Shown: positions 1 to 10,708 of the stretch, one piece after another
Numbering within the stretch: the first letter of the stretch is position 1
Layout of the letters: every line of letters begins with the position of its first letter
Assembly: GCA_963854735.1 (NCBI GenBank)
Contig: OY978098.1
Span: forward strand, 1,734,001 to 1,798,000
Direction of reading: 5' to 3'
Source: Marvania coccoides
Taxonomy: Eukaryota > Chlorophyta > Trebouxiophyceae > Chlorellales > Chlorellaceae
Length of the DNA stretch: 64,000 bases
Position numbers and translations under genes: made by a program
The notes under the pieces: model-generated
The model's input: only the letters and a program-made list of their open reading frames with translations
The model's database searches: none
What the model was told of the DNA's origin: nothing

Positions 1-64
1 CCATTTTTCCGTTGCCGCAGAAGATGAGGATGCCGCCCTGATGGAGTTGCATAACCGAAATTGA
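1..64 (+). CDS. C-terminal tail of an unknown gene (partial)
   Basis: A frame open from base 2 ends at a TGA at 62-64 and would read AAEDEDAALMELHNRN before the stop. Composition is GC-rich like the exons of this window and turns AT-rich right after the stop, as at other gene ends here. A pyrimidine-rich stretch ending in CAG at 18-20 could be a 3' splice site, so the terminal exon may begin at 21. Nothing identifies the family. The minus strand is also open here, so strand is uncertain. Confidence 0.35.
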   Translation, partial: HFSVAAEDEDAALMELHNRN

Positions 65-212
65 GCTGCCCATCTTTTCCTGCACGTTTGCATTGCTCCT
101 TCTATGTTATGGGGTTAATCTTCCGGACCACTTATATTCTAAAAAATAGTTACAGTATTCTAAAAGGGTTATTTTAACTAACTATTCTCGTTGAGGTTAT
201 TTAACTATACTC

Positions 213-272
213 GTTGAAACCTTGAAACCTTGAAACCTTGAAACCTTGAAACCTTGAAACCTTGAAACCTTG
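213..272. repeat. Tandem octamer repeat TTGAAACC
   Basis: The octamer TTGAAACC is repeated head to tail seven to eight times, followed by a hairpin and two further CCTCCAAA units near 310-330. Just before it, a short phrase ending in CTCGTTGA appears twice (about 186-195 and 209-217). No coding frame crosses it. It is not a canonical plant or algal telomere repeat. Confidence 0.85.
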
Positions 273-275
273 AGT

Positions 276-303
276 GGGTTCCCCAAAATCTTGGGGAACC
301 CAC
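276..303. repeat. Perfect 12-bp hairpin next to the octamer repeat
   Basis: TGGGTTCCCCAA and TTGGGGAACCCA are exact reverse complements separated by the four bases AATC. The hairpin abuts the octamer array. It is too strong for chance in such AT-rich DNA, but its role (replication slippage product, mini-element remnant, RNA hairpin) is unknown. Confidence 0.8.
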
Positions 304-870
304 GAGTAAAACCTCCAAACCTCCAAACCTTGCGGCGTAGAGGTTATTGGTTACTTAGTCACCCGAATATACTACCTTCACTCACAAAATTCCAACGCCA
401 GGCCCAGAAACTCTGGTATTCGATCTGCCCTTTGGGGAGTGCCCTTGGGAGGTGGCAGAGTGGGTCTGGGAATTTACAACGGCAGCGTCGCATTTCAGAG
501 TCGGAGGCCGGCAGTGATGCATTTACTGCGGTCCTCTAATGCCATGAACCTCGCAGCCCTGCTGCATGAACAAAATGTGTACGCACCGCACTGTTTCATT
601 CAGGTTTCTTCGCCCCGTCCGGGGATTGATAAGGAAGAAAGTAGGACAACACCGATCGATCTTTTCTCTATCGAATTCAAGAGAAGAGAATTCACGAAAT
701 TTTACCGTCAAATCACCATACTAGTCTCAATAAGCCATATAAATATCAGTATGCAGGTATGTTGAAACGAATATCTGCTACAAATTCCATCCGGTGCTTT
801 CGTTTTATTATTATTTTTATATATCGAATGGGAAAGATCAACATTTGAACCCCCAAAATTTCATCTCGTG
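304..870. other. Intergenic, upstream of PsaK
   Basis: AT-rich sequence with moderately GC-rich islands around 420-620. Short open frames on both strands lack codon bias or similarity to known families. The last 100 bases before 871 probably hold the PsaK promoter and leader; no TATA box could be assigned with confidence. Confidence 0.5.
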
Positions 871-1508
871 ATGCAGGCCCTTAGCTCCGTCAGCAGCATG
901 CGCTCTGCGCCCCTTGTGGCCAAGGCAAGTCAGGAAAATAAAAATGGACATCTTGTTTGCGCGACAACCCGTTTATTGCCGCGGGGAGGGCGTTCGCAAT
1001 CAATATGCACCGTCAGCTCGGATTATAGTTCGGGCAAAGGGGATGGCGTCATACTTCATATTCATTTTTCTAATCAACATTTATTTATTTTTATATGCAG
1101 ACCCCCGTGGCTGCCCGGGCCCGCTGCGCGGTGGTGCCCCGCGCCGAGTTCCTCGGCAGCGCCACCAACCAGGTGCGTTTGGATTAGCGCAGAGAGAGGA
1201 AGATAGGATTTTCATTCTTCCGCCGCGGCCAGAAATGAATTCTCACATTTTTTGCACGATTCTCTCTCGTTTTGCAGATCATGATTGTGTCCACCACCCT
1301 GTGCCTGGTGGCCGGCCGCTTCGGCCTGGCCCCCACAGCCAACCGCAATGCCTCCGCTGGACTGAAGATGTCTGACAGCAAGACTGCCGGCCTCTACTCC
1401 AACGACCCCGCAGGATTCACCTTCGTCGACGTGCTGGCTCTTGGAGCGTTCGGCCACGCCCTGGGCGCTGGCATCGTGCTGGGCCTGAAGGGCACCGGCA
1501 ACCTCTGA
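871..1508 (+). CDS. PSAK: Photosystem I reaction centre subunit PsaK, plastid precursor
   Basis: Exons 871-924, 1101-1172 and 1278-1508 encode about 118 residues. PsaK is a two-helix thylakoid membrane subunit at the edge of photosystem I that helps bind light-harvesting antenna. A short basic, Ser/Ala-rich transit peptide ([18 protein letters not shown]) is followed by the mature start near [10 protein letters not shown]. The family signatures [17 protein letters not shown] and the C-terminal [13 protein letters not shown] helix are all present. The start is the ATG at 871. The first intron opens with GC (GCAAGT) rather than GT; joining at that site keeps the transit peptide in frame with exon 2, and no GT donor does. 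Identity is certain; the exact transit cleavage point is inferred. Confidence 0.95.
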
Positions 1509-2007
1509 ATGCTGCTGCTGCTGCGTTTGGCTTTATTGAGACTACGAGTAGATGAACCTGCCCACCCCTTCCCTTTATTTTAAAACTGAGTGAATGTATA
1601 GTTAACTCTCTGTAACTGCGAATTTTCGACGTTTGCGTGTGGGGAGAGGAGAGAAGGAGTGGGTCGAACTTTTATTTTTTCAAGGCGGTGGTGGAAAAGG
1701 GAGAGAAGAGGGGATGGCCCGTGCACAAGTGCTGCATGGTAGTGGGACGCCCGCGTGCATGCGGTCCTTGGACTATCAGCGTCCTACTCCCGAAGAACTA
1801 AATGAATTCAAGCTTGCACCGAGAGGCATTTCGTGTTGAAGCAGGGCGCAATTATCTCGTTTCGATCGACCACGCTCCATCACCCCGTGCATTGCATTGC
1901 AAACTATACTACACATTTAAACGTAAATCACGCGTTGCGACAGCTGGCTGTGAGCCTTGCCTCGTTTCTGTCGGACATTTTTTTCATCTTTTTTTCAGTC
2001 CAAAGCT
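1509..2007. other. Intergenic between PsaK and BADC
   Basis: Contains the PsaK 3' region and the leader of the next gene. A strong pyrimidine tract ending in CAG at 1996-1998, nine bases before the BADC ATG, looks like a 3' splice site, so the BADC leader may contain an intron. No upstream coding exon was convincing. Confidence 0.5.
1611..1615 (+). terminator. Candidate polyadenylation signal TGTAA for PsaK
   Basis: TGTAA, the usual chlorophyte polyadenylation signal, lies about 100 bases after the PsaK stop. The same pentamer occurs at 7651-7655 after the ubiquitin protease gene. It is short, so chance occurrence is possible. Confidence 0.35.
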
Positions 2008-2993
2008 ATGGTGCCAGCGGCTCTCCAGATGCGGTTTGTCGGCGCCAACAGGGCCTCTGTGCTCGCTCGGAATGGTGTGACCGGCCCTACGCCGCAGCGG
2101 ATGGGGGTGCAGCCCAGGGCCAGGTACCTGGTCCGTGCTACCAAGGTGGCTGAACTCGAAGAGGCTATCAAGGCTGGTGCGTGCCCATGACAGGATCCCC
2201 GCTTCAATTGTGAACTCAATTCTGGGCCGATCGCCCGCCCGTCACGTTTTCAAACTTGAGCCGTCCTATTGATCGAAACCTTTGTTGGCTGCTGCAGAGA
2301 AGAAGAAGAAGAGCAAGAAGGAGGAGGAGCACGATGAGTTTGACGGCGACGAGGGCCTGACACCGCAGCAGGTGGGTCGAAAAGAACCAAACTTTGGCAG
2401 TTTCGGAGCTTGATTTTCTGTTTTTCCACCGCTGCTCACGTCTTCCTCTTTGAAACCAATCCTCCCAGGTGGAGAGCTTCCTGAACGTGCTGTGCGAGGA
2501 GACCGAGATCGCAGAGGTGGAGCTCAAGATGGGCGGCTTCAAGATGAAGGTCCGCAGGAGCATCAAGGGCGGAGCAGCTGCCGCCGCTGCCGCCCCCGCC
2601 GCCGCGCCCGCCGCCGCCCCAGCCCCCGTGGCCGTGGCGCCCGTCGCCGCATCTACCTCCACCGTCGACACTGAGACTTCTTTCGACGAAGACGACGAGA
2701 CTGTGATCGCTATCCCCGCTCCCAAGGTCGGCATCCTCCGCCGCGGACGTTACCTCAAGGGCAAGCAGATCGGCAAGGCCAACACGGTGGAGGTGGGCGC
2801 CACCGTCAAGAAGGGACAGGTGCTGGCCTACATCGAGCAGCTGGGCACCCACTGGCCCGTGGAGTGCCCCCAGGCGGGCGAGCTTGCCGCCTTTTTGGTT
2901 GAGGACGGCGAGGCGGTGGAGTACCACCAGGGCGTGGCAGAGATCGCGCCCTTCTTTGGCGGCCACATCATCGGCGACTCGAAGTACGCATAA
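2008..2993 (+). CDS. BADC: BADC-like non-biotinylated acetyl-CoA carboxylase regulator, plastid
   Basis: Exons 2008-2176, 2298-2371 and 2469-2993 encode about 255 residues: a transit peptide, a Lys/Glu-rich acidic segment, an assembly helix (VESFLNVLCEETEIAEVELK), a long Ala-Pro linker and a C-terminal biotinyl-domain fold from about residue 180. In true biotin carboxyl carriers the hairpin carries A/V-M-K-M with the biotinylated lysine. Here that position reads AYIEQLGTHWPVE, with no MK pair, as in the BADC family. BADC proteins replace BCCP in plastid heteromeric acetyl-CoA carboxylase and dampen fatty-acid synthesis. A final GGHIIGDSKYA tail also resembles BADC. The alternative, a BCCP that lost its site recently, is less likely because the surrounding hairpin is well kept. 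Confidence 0.85.
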
Positions 2994-3292
2994 GCGGGAA
3001 GGAGAGTTGATTTGATGAATGGGTGGGTCGGTACTAAAAAATTGTGTTTTTATAAGACGAATTTTTTGTTTCTTTGTTTCTTTTCTTTTATTTGCGGAAA
3101 AATGAAAATAAAAAATTTGCGGCAGTTGAATGAGAACGGCGGAGCACCAGTGTTTTGCCTGCTGTTTTTAATTCGTTTTCCCTTTGCTGCTTGTACCTTA
3201 TCATCACATCGATATTGCACCATGCTTTTTTTAAAACAATTTTAGACCCCTCCCTTCATCGCAAGATGAAGGAAGATCAAGATCCCCTCCCT

Positions 3293-4283
3293 TCATTCAT
3301 TTTTCTTGTCAACCGGCATTTTCATTTGCTGTTGCCGTGTTGTCGCCGAGCCTGATGCACCTTGAGAGGCAAGACCAGCGGCAGCGGCAGAACGAGAGAG
3401 CGATGGCAGCGGTGGGGGCATGTTCATGCGAACCACAAACAGCACAGTCTCCAGCAGCATGGCAGACACCATAAGTGCCAGCCCAAATATCGGGTGCTGC
3501 ATGAATTGAATATGGAAACATGAGTAGAAAATAAACAAACAAATAAAAACATAAATGGAAACAACGAAAAGGGCGAGAGAAGCTAAAGAGAGAATTCTCC
3601 GCCAAAACAAAACTCACCAAAGCCTTGTTGTTGGTCAAGGCCACGCCGGCAATGTGGCCAAACGCGTAGAACGACCCCATCATGACTATCACGTGCAGCC
3701 CAAAGCTCATCTGCTGCTTGTACGTCCTCAGGCCTCCCTCCTGTCTTGCTTTTGCCGCCTTTTCTTCATTGAGGACGTCGCCCAGCATCGCATCGTACTG
3801 CTGCTGCTCTAGCTTGGCCCTCAGCTTGTTGAGGTGCGCCTGCAGCTCCGGGGATTTGCCCCTCTGAGACTGAGGAGGGGGGGACACCGCCAGGTCCCCG
3901 CCACGGCAGAGCTGCACAGGAGGAGGAAAAGAAATATGTGGGAAATAAATGCATTGATAACGAATATATATAATTCTCTAGTCACGCATTCAAATGAAAT
4001 AAGAATGCTTGCCTCATGCAAGAGAAGTCCATCGCCGCCATGACGCTTCACCGCCTCTGCAATGAGCTTCAGAGCATCCCATTCTATGATCGGCTCGTGC
4101 ATGTACTCTTCAGACTGCAACCTCACATCCTGCAGACAGCCAAAGGGTGGAGGTTTTTAGAGGCAGCAGCAGGCGGGGAACGTTGGAATAAAAAATAAAG
4201 CTCGCCTCTGGCAACTCCAAATCAGCCGCCGCTTCGTTAAGAAGTTCCTTGATTGCAGGCGTTACTTTTAGTTTTAGTTTCAT
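3293..4283 (-). CDS. VMA12: V-ATPase assembly factor Vma12/TMEM199 homologue
   Basis: Exons, in transcript order, are 4283-4206, 4129-4013, 3911-3618 and 3496-3293, encoding about 230 residues. The family assists V0 assembly of the vacuolar H+-ATPase in the endoplasmic reticulum. Seen here: an N-terminal helical region beginning MKLKLKVTPAIKELLNEAA, the LLLHELCRGGDL segment and the PELQAHLNKLRAKLEQQQYD helix typical of the family, then two membrane helices and a short charged tail ending in KMPVDKKNE. The first two introns (4130-4205 and 3912-4012) open with GC; both are phase 0 and join family-conserved sequence. An in-frame start at 4382 would add 33 residues; 4283 was chosen because the family begins near there. 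Head-to-head with the ubiquitin protease gene. Confidence 0.85.
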
Positions 4284-4765
4284 CGTTGTTAGCTCAGTGT
4301 GGTTTGAATTTTTCGAGACCAAAAATTGAATGTGATCACCAAGACCTCCAATTTGCGTTGTAGTCGTGCTATTGGCTGTCACACCACTGCATTAGATTTA
4401 CAACTATTTATTAAAGAGTGAATTGAATGATGTGACACAGATTCTTCTGAAATGTTGGAACACCGGAAGGACGGAAAACTTGGCTCTCTTCCCCTCGCTG
4501 GCACGGTGTATTAAATTTTTGGTTTTAGTTTTGGATTCATTATTAGCAGCTTACGAGCTAGCGTTGGTGCCGTACTTGGAAAGAGGATCTTAGAGTCGAA
4601 AAAGATTACAGGTTATTGATTGATACGTCGTAATTTTGCACAGGCCGGCCTGGTTCCATTCCGTGTCATCACATGCGCTGAAGACGATTGCGCGCTGTCC
4701 CGGCGTGGACATTGACTTGGCTCCAAGAGATTTGGCGAGCACATTTTCGGCCTGTCGGTCCTCAA
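4284..4765. promoter_or_regulatory. Divergent intergenic region, VMA12 and USP
   Basis: About 480 bases between two divergently read start codons. AT-rich around 4390-4620, then GC-rich from about 4640. The sequence TTTTGCACAGG near 4633 resembles, imperfectly, the TGCACAAAA words found before other genes in the window. No TATA element stands out. Confidence 0.45.
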
Positions 4766-7475
4766 ATGGCGGGTGTCGGCGAACACCGTGACGATCTTGC
4801 GGCAGGCACATCGGCACACGCGATGGAAACCAGCGACAACGGAGCTGCAGCCTCCCCAGCGTCTGACGGAGGGTCCTTGGCGCCGGCTGGCGAGGGGGAC
4901 AAGAACAAGTGGGGGCTGGCTTCGCTGCTGTCCAGGGGCCGCAGCGATGCCCCGCACGACGATGAGCCCCCGTCGCAGAAGCAAAAGGGCGGCTGGTTTG
5001 GAACCAAGCGGCGGAACAAACGCCCTGGCTCAGCCGACTCTGCGTCCTCGCAGCAGGCGAACCAGCGCACGGCGGACGTCCCCATCGTGGGGGGGTTTCC
5101 GCTGGTGCTGGGCAGCGTGCAGGGCGCATCTGTTGGCGACATCGACGACATTTCTCTGCCTGGAATCAGTTTGGAACGACGGCCCTCCACCTCTGGTAAG
5201 AATAAGAGGAAATTTGATGCTTTGTTTTTATATTTTGCTTTTGCATTCTACAGTATTTATTTAAAAAATCCGCTTTGTTTGTGTTCTAAGTTTTCAATCG
5301 AACAGCTGTGTTCCTTGTTGTGAGTATCATTGTTTTTCTCTCTTGTTTGCAGCTCCTGCGAGCGCCTTTACTTCGCCAGCAGAGCCAGAGCTGCTAAGCC
5401 TGCCCGCGGAGACGATCACCGCCCCCACCCACCGCCGCCACCGCTCCCTTCTGGGCTCCCTGGGCCTAGGCAAGCCCCCCAAAGGTCCCAGCGCAGCCAA
5501 CAGCGGCGACCTGGATGCAGCCTCAGGAGGGGGCTCCAAGCACTCGGATGGGCCTTATTCATGCCCCGGCATCGACGCGCTGGAGGTGGAGCCCCTCCCG
5601 CTGCTCCCAGATCGCCCCCCAGTAGGAATTAGCAACGTCGGCAACACGTGCTTTATGAGCGCTGCGCTGCAGTGCCTGCGGTACACCCCCGGGCTGGCCG
5701 CGGCACTGATTCCGGACCTGATGGAGCGGGCGGAGGCGGTCAAGAAGGCAGCGGAGGAGGCCATGAGAAAGGAAGCGGCTGAGGATGGAGATGGCGGTGA
5801 AAACGCTGGTGCAGCTGGGCAGAAAGAGGCAGGGGCGGCACAGCAGCAGGATAGCGGTGTTTATACAGATTTGCGCAGTCGGTTGGAGTCGTTGGCGGGG
5901 TCGGAAGGCCCGTCAGTGGCGATAGCAGCACAAGGGGCAGCGGTTGAAGACATTGATAATATTGAGGGCAGCAGAAGGAGCAGCAGCAGTGGAACCGCTT
6001 TGGAGGCCATTCGAGAAGCGGAGGTGGTCGGTGAGGAACAGGCGGCAGCGGCAGCGACCGCAGAAGATGCTGCCTCGGATGCTGCAAAGCAGCAGCAGCA
6101 GTCGGAAGAAAAATCATCTGCCGCTGAAGACGACTCGTCTGCAGAAGGAGAACAACAGCCGCCGCCGCCGCCAAAGCCAAAGCCGCTGCCCCAGCAGCGT
6201 CCCCCGCGCGGCGAGCTCTCAGCAGCGCTGTCTGCGATGTTTCTCGATCTTTTTGTGGGCGACGGCGAGCAGCAGCAGAGGGCGCAGGTGAACCCTCAGC
6301 CGCTGCTGGAGAAGCTGCGGCGGTTCCCCATCGCGGTGGAGTACTTTGACGGGCGGCAGCAGGACTGCCAGGAGATGCTGCAGGTGCTGCTGGATCTCGT
6401 TCATGAGGACCTCAACCGAGTGGCCCAGGCACTGCCACAGGCAGCGCAGAGCGAGAGCAGCGACGGCAGGAACAGACCACTGGCGTCTACTACGCCACCC
6501 GCAGTAGCTGGAGAGGAAGAGGAGGGAGCCGCAGCTGCTATATCTTCCTTTCCTCACGAGAACGGCGGGAAGGTCAAGGAGCAGCCTGCACCACCGGTGG
6601 CGCCTTCCTCGCCGAATGGGCTGCCTCCCAAGCCGCCGAAGCACCCCTTGGAGGAGGCAGCCAAGGCTGAGCAGGCGTGGGAGGCGTGGCGGAAGACTTC
6701 AGACAGCCCGGTGTCTGACCTCTTCATGGGGCAGCTGCAAAGCAGCGTGCTGTGCTCAAAATGTGGGGGGCGGTTCACCATGTACGAGCCATGCACGGGA
6801 CTGTCGCTGCCTCTGGCTCCGAAGAGCGGCGGCACCTTTTCGTGGCTGGGGCTGCGGCCAGGGGGGCCGCTGACGCTGCAGGACTGCCTGCGGGCGTTCA
6901 CCGCGGAGGAGAAGCTCGAGGGCGGGGAGGCGTTCCACTGCGAAGCGTGCGGCGTGAAAACGCAGGCCACCAAGCACCTGCGGCTGCACCGCCTCCCGCC
7001 GGCGCTGGTCCTGCACATCAAGCGCTTCAGGCACCGCGGCGCGGGGTCGGATAAGCTGGCGGCGGACGTGGCGTTTCCGCTGCGTGGGCTGGACCTGTCG
7101 GGGCATTTGTCCCCGGAGAGCCCCCACCCCCCCGAGGCGTGCTGCTACGATTTGTACGCTGTGAGCTACCACACGGGCGCGTCCGCGGCGGGGGGGCACT
7201 ATACAGCGTGCTGCAGGGTGGGAGACGACGCGTGGTGGGCGTTCAACGACGAAAACGTGAGCTCGGTCGGATCTGGCAGCAGCGTCAAGTCTCAAAACGC
7301 CTACATCCTGTTCTACGTGCGACGGCAGTTCAAGGACCCCACGGCGGCGGCGATAGCATTCGCGGAAGCCGCCAGGGCGGCGGCGGCCGGCGCGCACAAA
7401 CATAAGCACTCGCGCTCGCGCAGCGGCAGCGGCAGCGGATTTTTCAGCACTGGCGGGAAGAACAAAGATAAATGA
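4766..7475 (+). CDS. Ubiquitin carboxyl-terminal hydrolase (USP family)
   Basis: Exons 4766-5195 and 5353-7475 encode about 850 residues. It is a cysteine protease that removes ubiquitin. The Cys box GISNVGNTCFMSAALQCLR holds the nucleophile near residue 243. The QQDCQEMLQVLLDLVHEDLN box lies downstream. A zinc ribbon is formed by CSKC and CEAC pairs. The His box SAAGGHYTACC lies near residue 759, with the FNDENVS motif after it. The N-terminal 230 residues are disordered and Ser/Pro-rich. Long Ala/Glu/Gln-rich inserts sit between the Cys box and the QQD box, and before the zinc ribbon. The C-terminus is a basic KHKHSRSRSGSGSG tail. All catalytic motifs are intact, so it should be active. The exact orthologue is unclear; the start is the first ATG with GC-rich coding after it. 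Confidence 0.9.
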
Positions 7476-7670
7476 TGCGTTCGTCCTTCTTTTTCCATTT
7501 ATTTTTTTGTTTTGTGACCCTGTTTCTTTATTCCCTTGGAAATATGAAATGAAATGTTAGCGCGTTCTTGTGTTTGGGTTTTGGTTTTTTTCCCCGTGTC
7601 TATAATGTATTGCAAAGTTAATTTATTCTTTTACAGCAATAAATCAGAACTGTAAATTTATTTGATACCA

Positions 7671-10486
7671 CTACTCTGATGTCAATGCCAGGCGAGTGCG
7701 CAGCGCCTGCAGGGCGTCTGGGCCCTGCGCTGCTCGTCCAAACGCCTTGGGAACCACAACCAGCCCGCCGCCGCCGCCGCCGCCGCCGCCCCCACTCTTC
7801 TTTCGTTGCTTCTTCTCCATCTGCTTGCGCACGGCAGCCGCCAGCGCCGCCGCCCGCGACACGGGCTTCTGCGGCGCCCGCTTGGCAGGAGCTGCCTGCT
7901 TTCCACCACCTCCTTTCTTCTTCTTCGTGGTGGCGGTGGCAGCAACTGCTTGTGCGTCCGACAGCCGCTGTGCCATGCCCACCGCCTGCGCCACTGTCGC
8001 TGTGGCGTTTCCTTCACCTTCCCCGTTGGATTTCCGCTGCTGCAGGGCCACTCCTGATGCTGCCCCGCCAGTAAAAAATCGCCGACTGAACTTGGGCTGC
8101 AGCGGGACCGCCAGCAGCGCCCCCAGCTCCGCGCGGACCGTCTCCTCTTCGTCCTTCCCTCCCGACTGGCCCGCCACCTTTCTTTCTTTGTTAGTTTTTC
8201 GCGCTTTCTTGCCTACCCTCCGCCCGATCACATCATCGTCCTCATCGTCCTCAGACAGCTCCAGCCCCAGCTCCTCCGCGTGCTGCCGCCGCCACGAGTC
8301 GTCCGCGCGCTTCTTCGAGTCTTGCCGCGCCAGCCCGTCCAGCCGCGTGGCCAGCCGCACCCGCTCCCTCGCCCCCCGCATCAGCGTGGCGTCCAGCGGG
8401 AACTCGGGGGGTTCCGCCCGTCCCAGCGCCCGCAGCAGCGCCCGGAACCGCGCGTCCTCTTTGGGCGTCACCAGCGCGATGGCCAGCCCCTCAGCCTCCG
8501 CTCTCGCCGTCCGCCCAGAACGATGCACGTAAACATCCACGGACGCAGGCAGCTGGTAGTGCACCACGCACCGCACGTCCTTCACGTCCAACCCGCGCGC
8601 TGCCACGTCTGTGGCCACCAGAATGGCGTTGGAATCCGCGCGGAAGCGGTCCAGCGCCTTGAGGCGCGCCCGCTGCTGCATGCCGGCGTGCAGAGGATGC
8701 ACGGGCAGGCCCAGGAGCTTGAGAATGGCGGCCAGGCGGCGCACAGCGGAGATGGCGTTGACGAACACGATGGTGCGGCCGGGGTGGGCCGCGAGGAGGC
8801 AGTACAGGTGGTCGTCCCTCTCAGACTCGGAGCATGAAATGCATGCTTCGGTGACCTTGTCTGCCAGCCGCCGCTGCGAGGTGAGATCCACGATCTTGGG
8901 GCGGCTGCGCCCCGCGAACGGCACGCGGTCCATGAGCGATTCCAGGGTGGAGCTGCCGCTGGCGCCGCCGCCGCCCTTGCGCAGCCGCTTCCGCAGCTCC
9001 CCGGGCAGCGTCAGCGTCGCGGAAAACACAAACGTCTGCAGCGCTGGCTCTGCACCATCCCCCTTCCCTTTCTTTCTCTCCCCATCTTCCAATTCTTCAC
9101 CTTCATCTTCGCTCCCTCCCTCCTCTCCATCGCCCCCCTCAGCAGCAGCCACACGCCGGCTGGCGGGGATGGCCTCCAGGATGGACGTCAGCTCCGAGTA
9201 GTGCCCCTGCTGCACCATTCGGTCCGCCTCATCAATCACCAAGAACCGCAGCCCCCGAAGATTTGCCAGATGCGGCTGCCCGTCTCGCATCAGCTCCCAT
9301 AGCCGCCCGGGCGTGGCCACCACCACCGCGGGGTACTTGGAAAGCATGCGCTCTTGCTTTTGGGCGCTGATGCCGCCCACAATGGGCACCACCCACTGCC
9401 CACAGCCCCGACCCACGGCGGCAATGTGGTCGCACACTTGCATGGCCAGCTCGCGGGTGGGGGCCAAGATGAGGGCACGCAGAGGGGAGGGGGGAGGCTC
9501 GGCGCCGTCTTCCTCTGCCTCCTGCCGCAGATCCTGCTGCGCCTGGGCCAGCAGCTGGATGATCGGAAGGCCAAATGCCAGCGTTTTGCCAGAGCCCTGA
9601 AAAGAGAAGAATTGAAAAAACGTGGATTAGCACAAGCTTTGTTAAAAACATGCAAGAGAAATACTGAATCCCAGCTTCATTTCCATGTTATTTAATGTGT
9701 GTGGCTCACCGTCTGCGCGGCGCCGATGACGTCTCTTCGGTCGCGAATGGCTGCAGGCAGACACTCCGCCTGCACGTGCGTGGGGGCAGAGAATCCCATC
9801 TTGGACAGCGCGCCCAGGATGCGAGAATCCAGCTGGTAATCGTCCCATGCAGACACGTCCACACCCAGCCCCTCATCTACATCCTCCTCCTCGTCCTCAG
9901 CATACGATGCCGCTCTTTTCGCCAGTTTCTTCTCCTTCTTCTTCTTTTTCTTCTCCCTTTTCGCCTTCGCCTTCAGCCTCTTCGCCTCACCCTTGGATTC
10001 GGCATCGCCGTCCTCTTGAGCTGCTGCCACTTTTTTCCCTGGTTTATTGCCGCGAAGCTCCTCGTTTTCCGCCTCCAGGGCCTCCAGCCGGGCCTTCAAG
10101 TCGCCCATGCTCTCAGGCGCCTCTCCAGTGGCGGCTTTGCCCTTCGTTTTGCGCTTCTTTGCTGGCTGCTCTTCCGACTCTTCAACTGCTGGTGGCTCCG
10201 CGGCAGCTTGAAAGACCTCAGCGTCTGGATGCAAACGGGCATATTTGGAAACTCCATGTTTTAAATGATTTTTTTAAGGATAAAAAAGCAAGGACCTATC
10301 GAAAAACCAGCTGAAAATTCGCTCACCGTAGGCACTGGCGTCGAGCTCTTCCAAACCCATGAATCCAAACTCCTCGGACCCCAGCAAAAAATCATCGCCC
10401 ACTTCGACCTGTTTCCAGCCCTTGACCGTGTCCCAGTTGCCGTCAGCGCCGCCGGCTGGGGCGCCACCTCCACGCTTTTTGCCCAT
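7671..10486 (-). CDS. DDX24: DEAD-box RNA helicase DDX24/Mak5
   Basis: Exons, in transcript order, are 10486-10327, 10224-9710 and 9596-7671, giving about 866 residues. Mak5/DDX24 acts in the nucleolus in 60S ribosomal subunit maturation. The N-terminus has the family phrase VGDDFLLGSEEFGFMGLEEL, then a Lys/Glu-rich acidic region, a Q-motif region (MGFSAPTHVQAECLPAAI), motif I split across an intron (AQT/GSGKT, near residue 226), Ia APTRELAMQ, II DEAD near residue 344, III SAT, and the helicase-C motifs VATDVAARGLDVKDV and HRSGRTARA. The C-terminal 200 residues are basic and low complexity, with a run of about ten glycines encoded by GGC repeats (7765-7792). The 3' end nearly meets that of the convergent USP gene (195 bases apart). 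Confidence 0.93.
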
Positions 10487-10708
10487 TAATGTTTAAAAAT
10501 ATTCAAAGGCGCGTGTGCAGGCTCGGTCAACTATTGATTTTGAAGTAATATATCATAAACTAAAATTATTTTGCAAATGCATGCATATATTTCACGGAAA
10601 TTGCACAAAAGTTTGATTTTTAAAGAAATGGAGAAAATACGTGAAAATTCAAGTTCGCCGAGCCATTTGCGGCTAATTTCGTCAAAAACAATTACGAGCG
10701 TGCCCAAC
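10487..10708. promoter_or_regulatory. Shared divergent promoter, DDX24 and DEG
   Basis: About 220 AT-rich bases between opposite start codons. TGCACAAAA occurs at 10602-10610. An in-frame ATG at 10628 could lengthen the Deg precursor by 27 residues. Confidence 0.5.

Noticed and set aside
213..272. Telomere repeat
   Set aside because: TTGAAACC is not a plant or algal telomere unit, the array is short, and genes lie on both sides.
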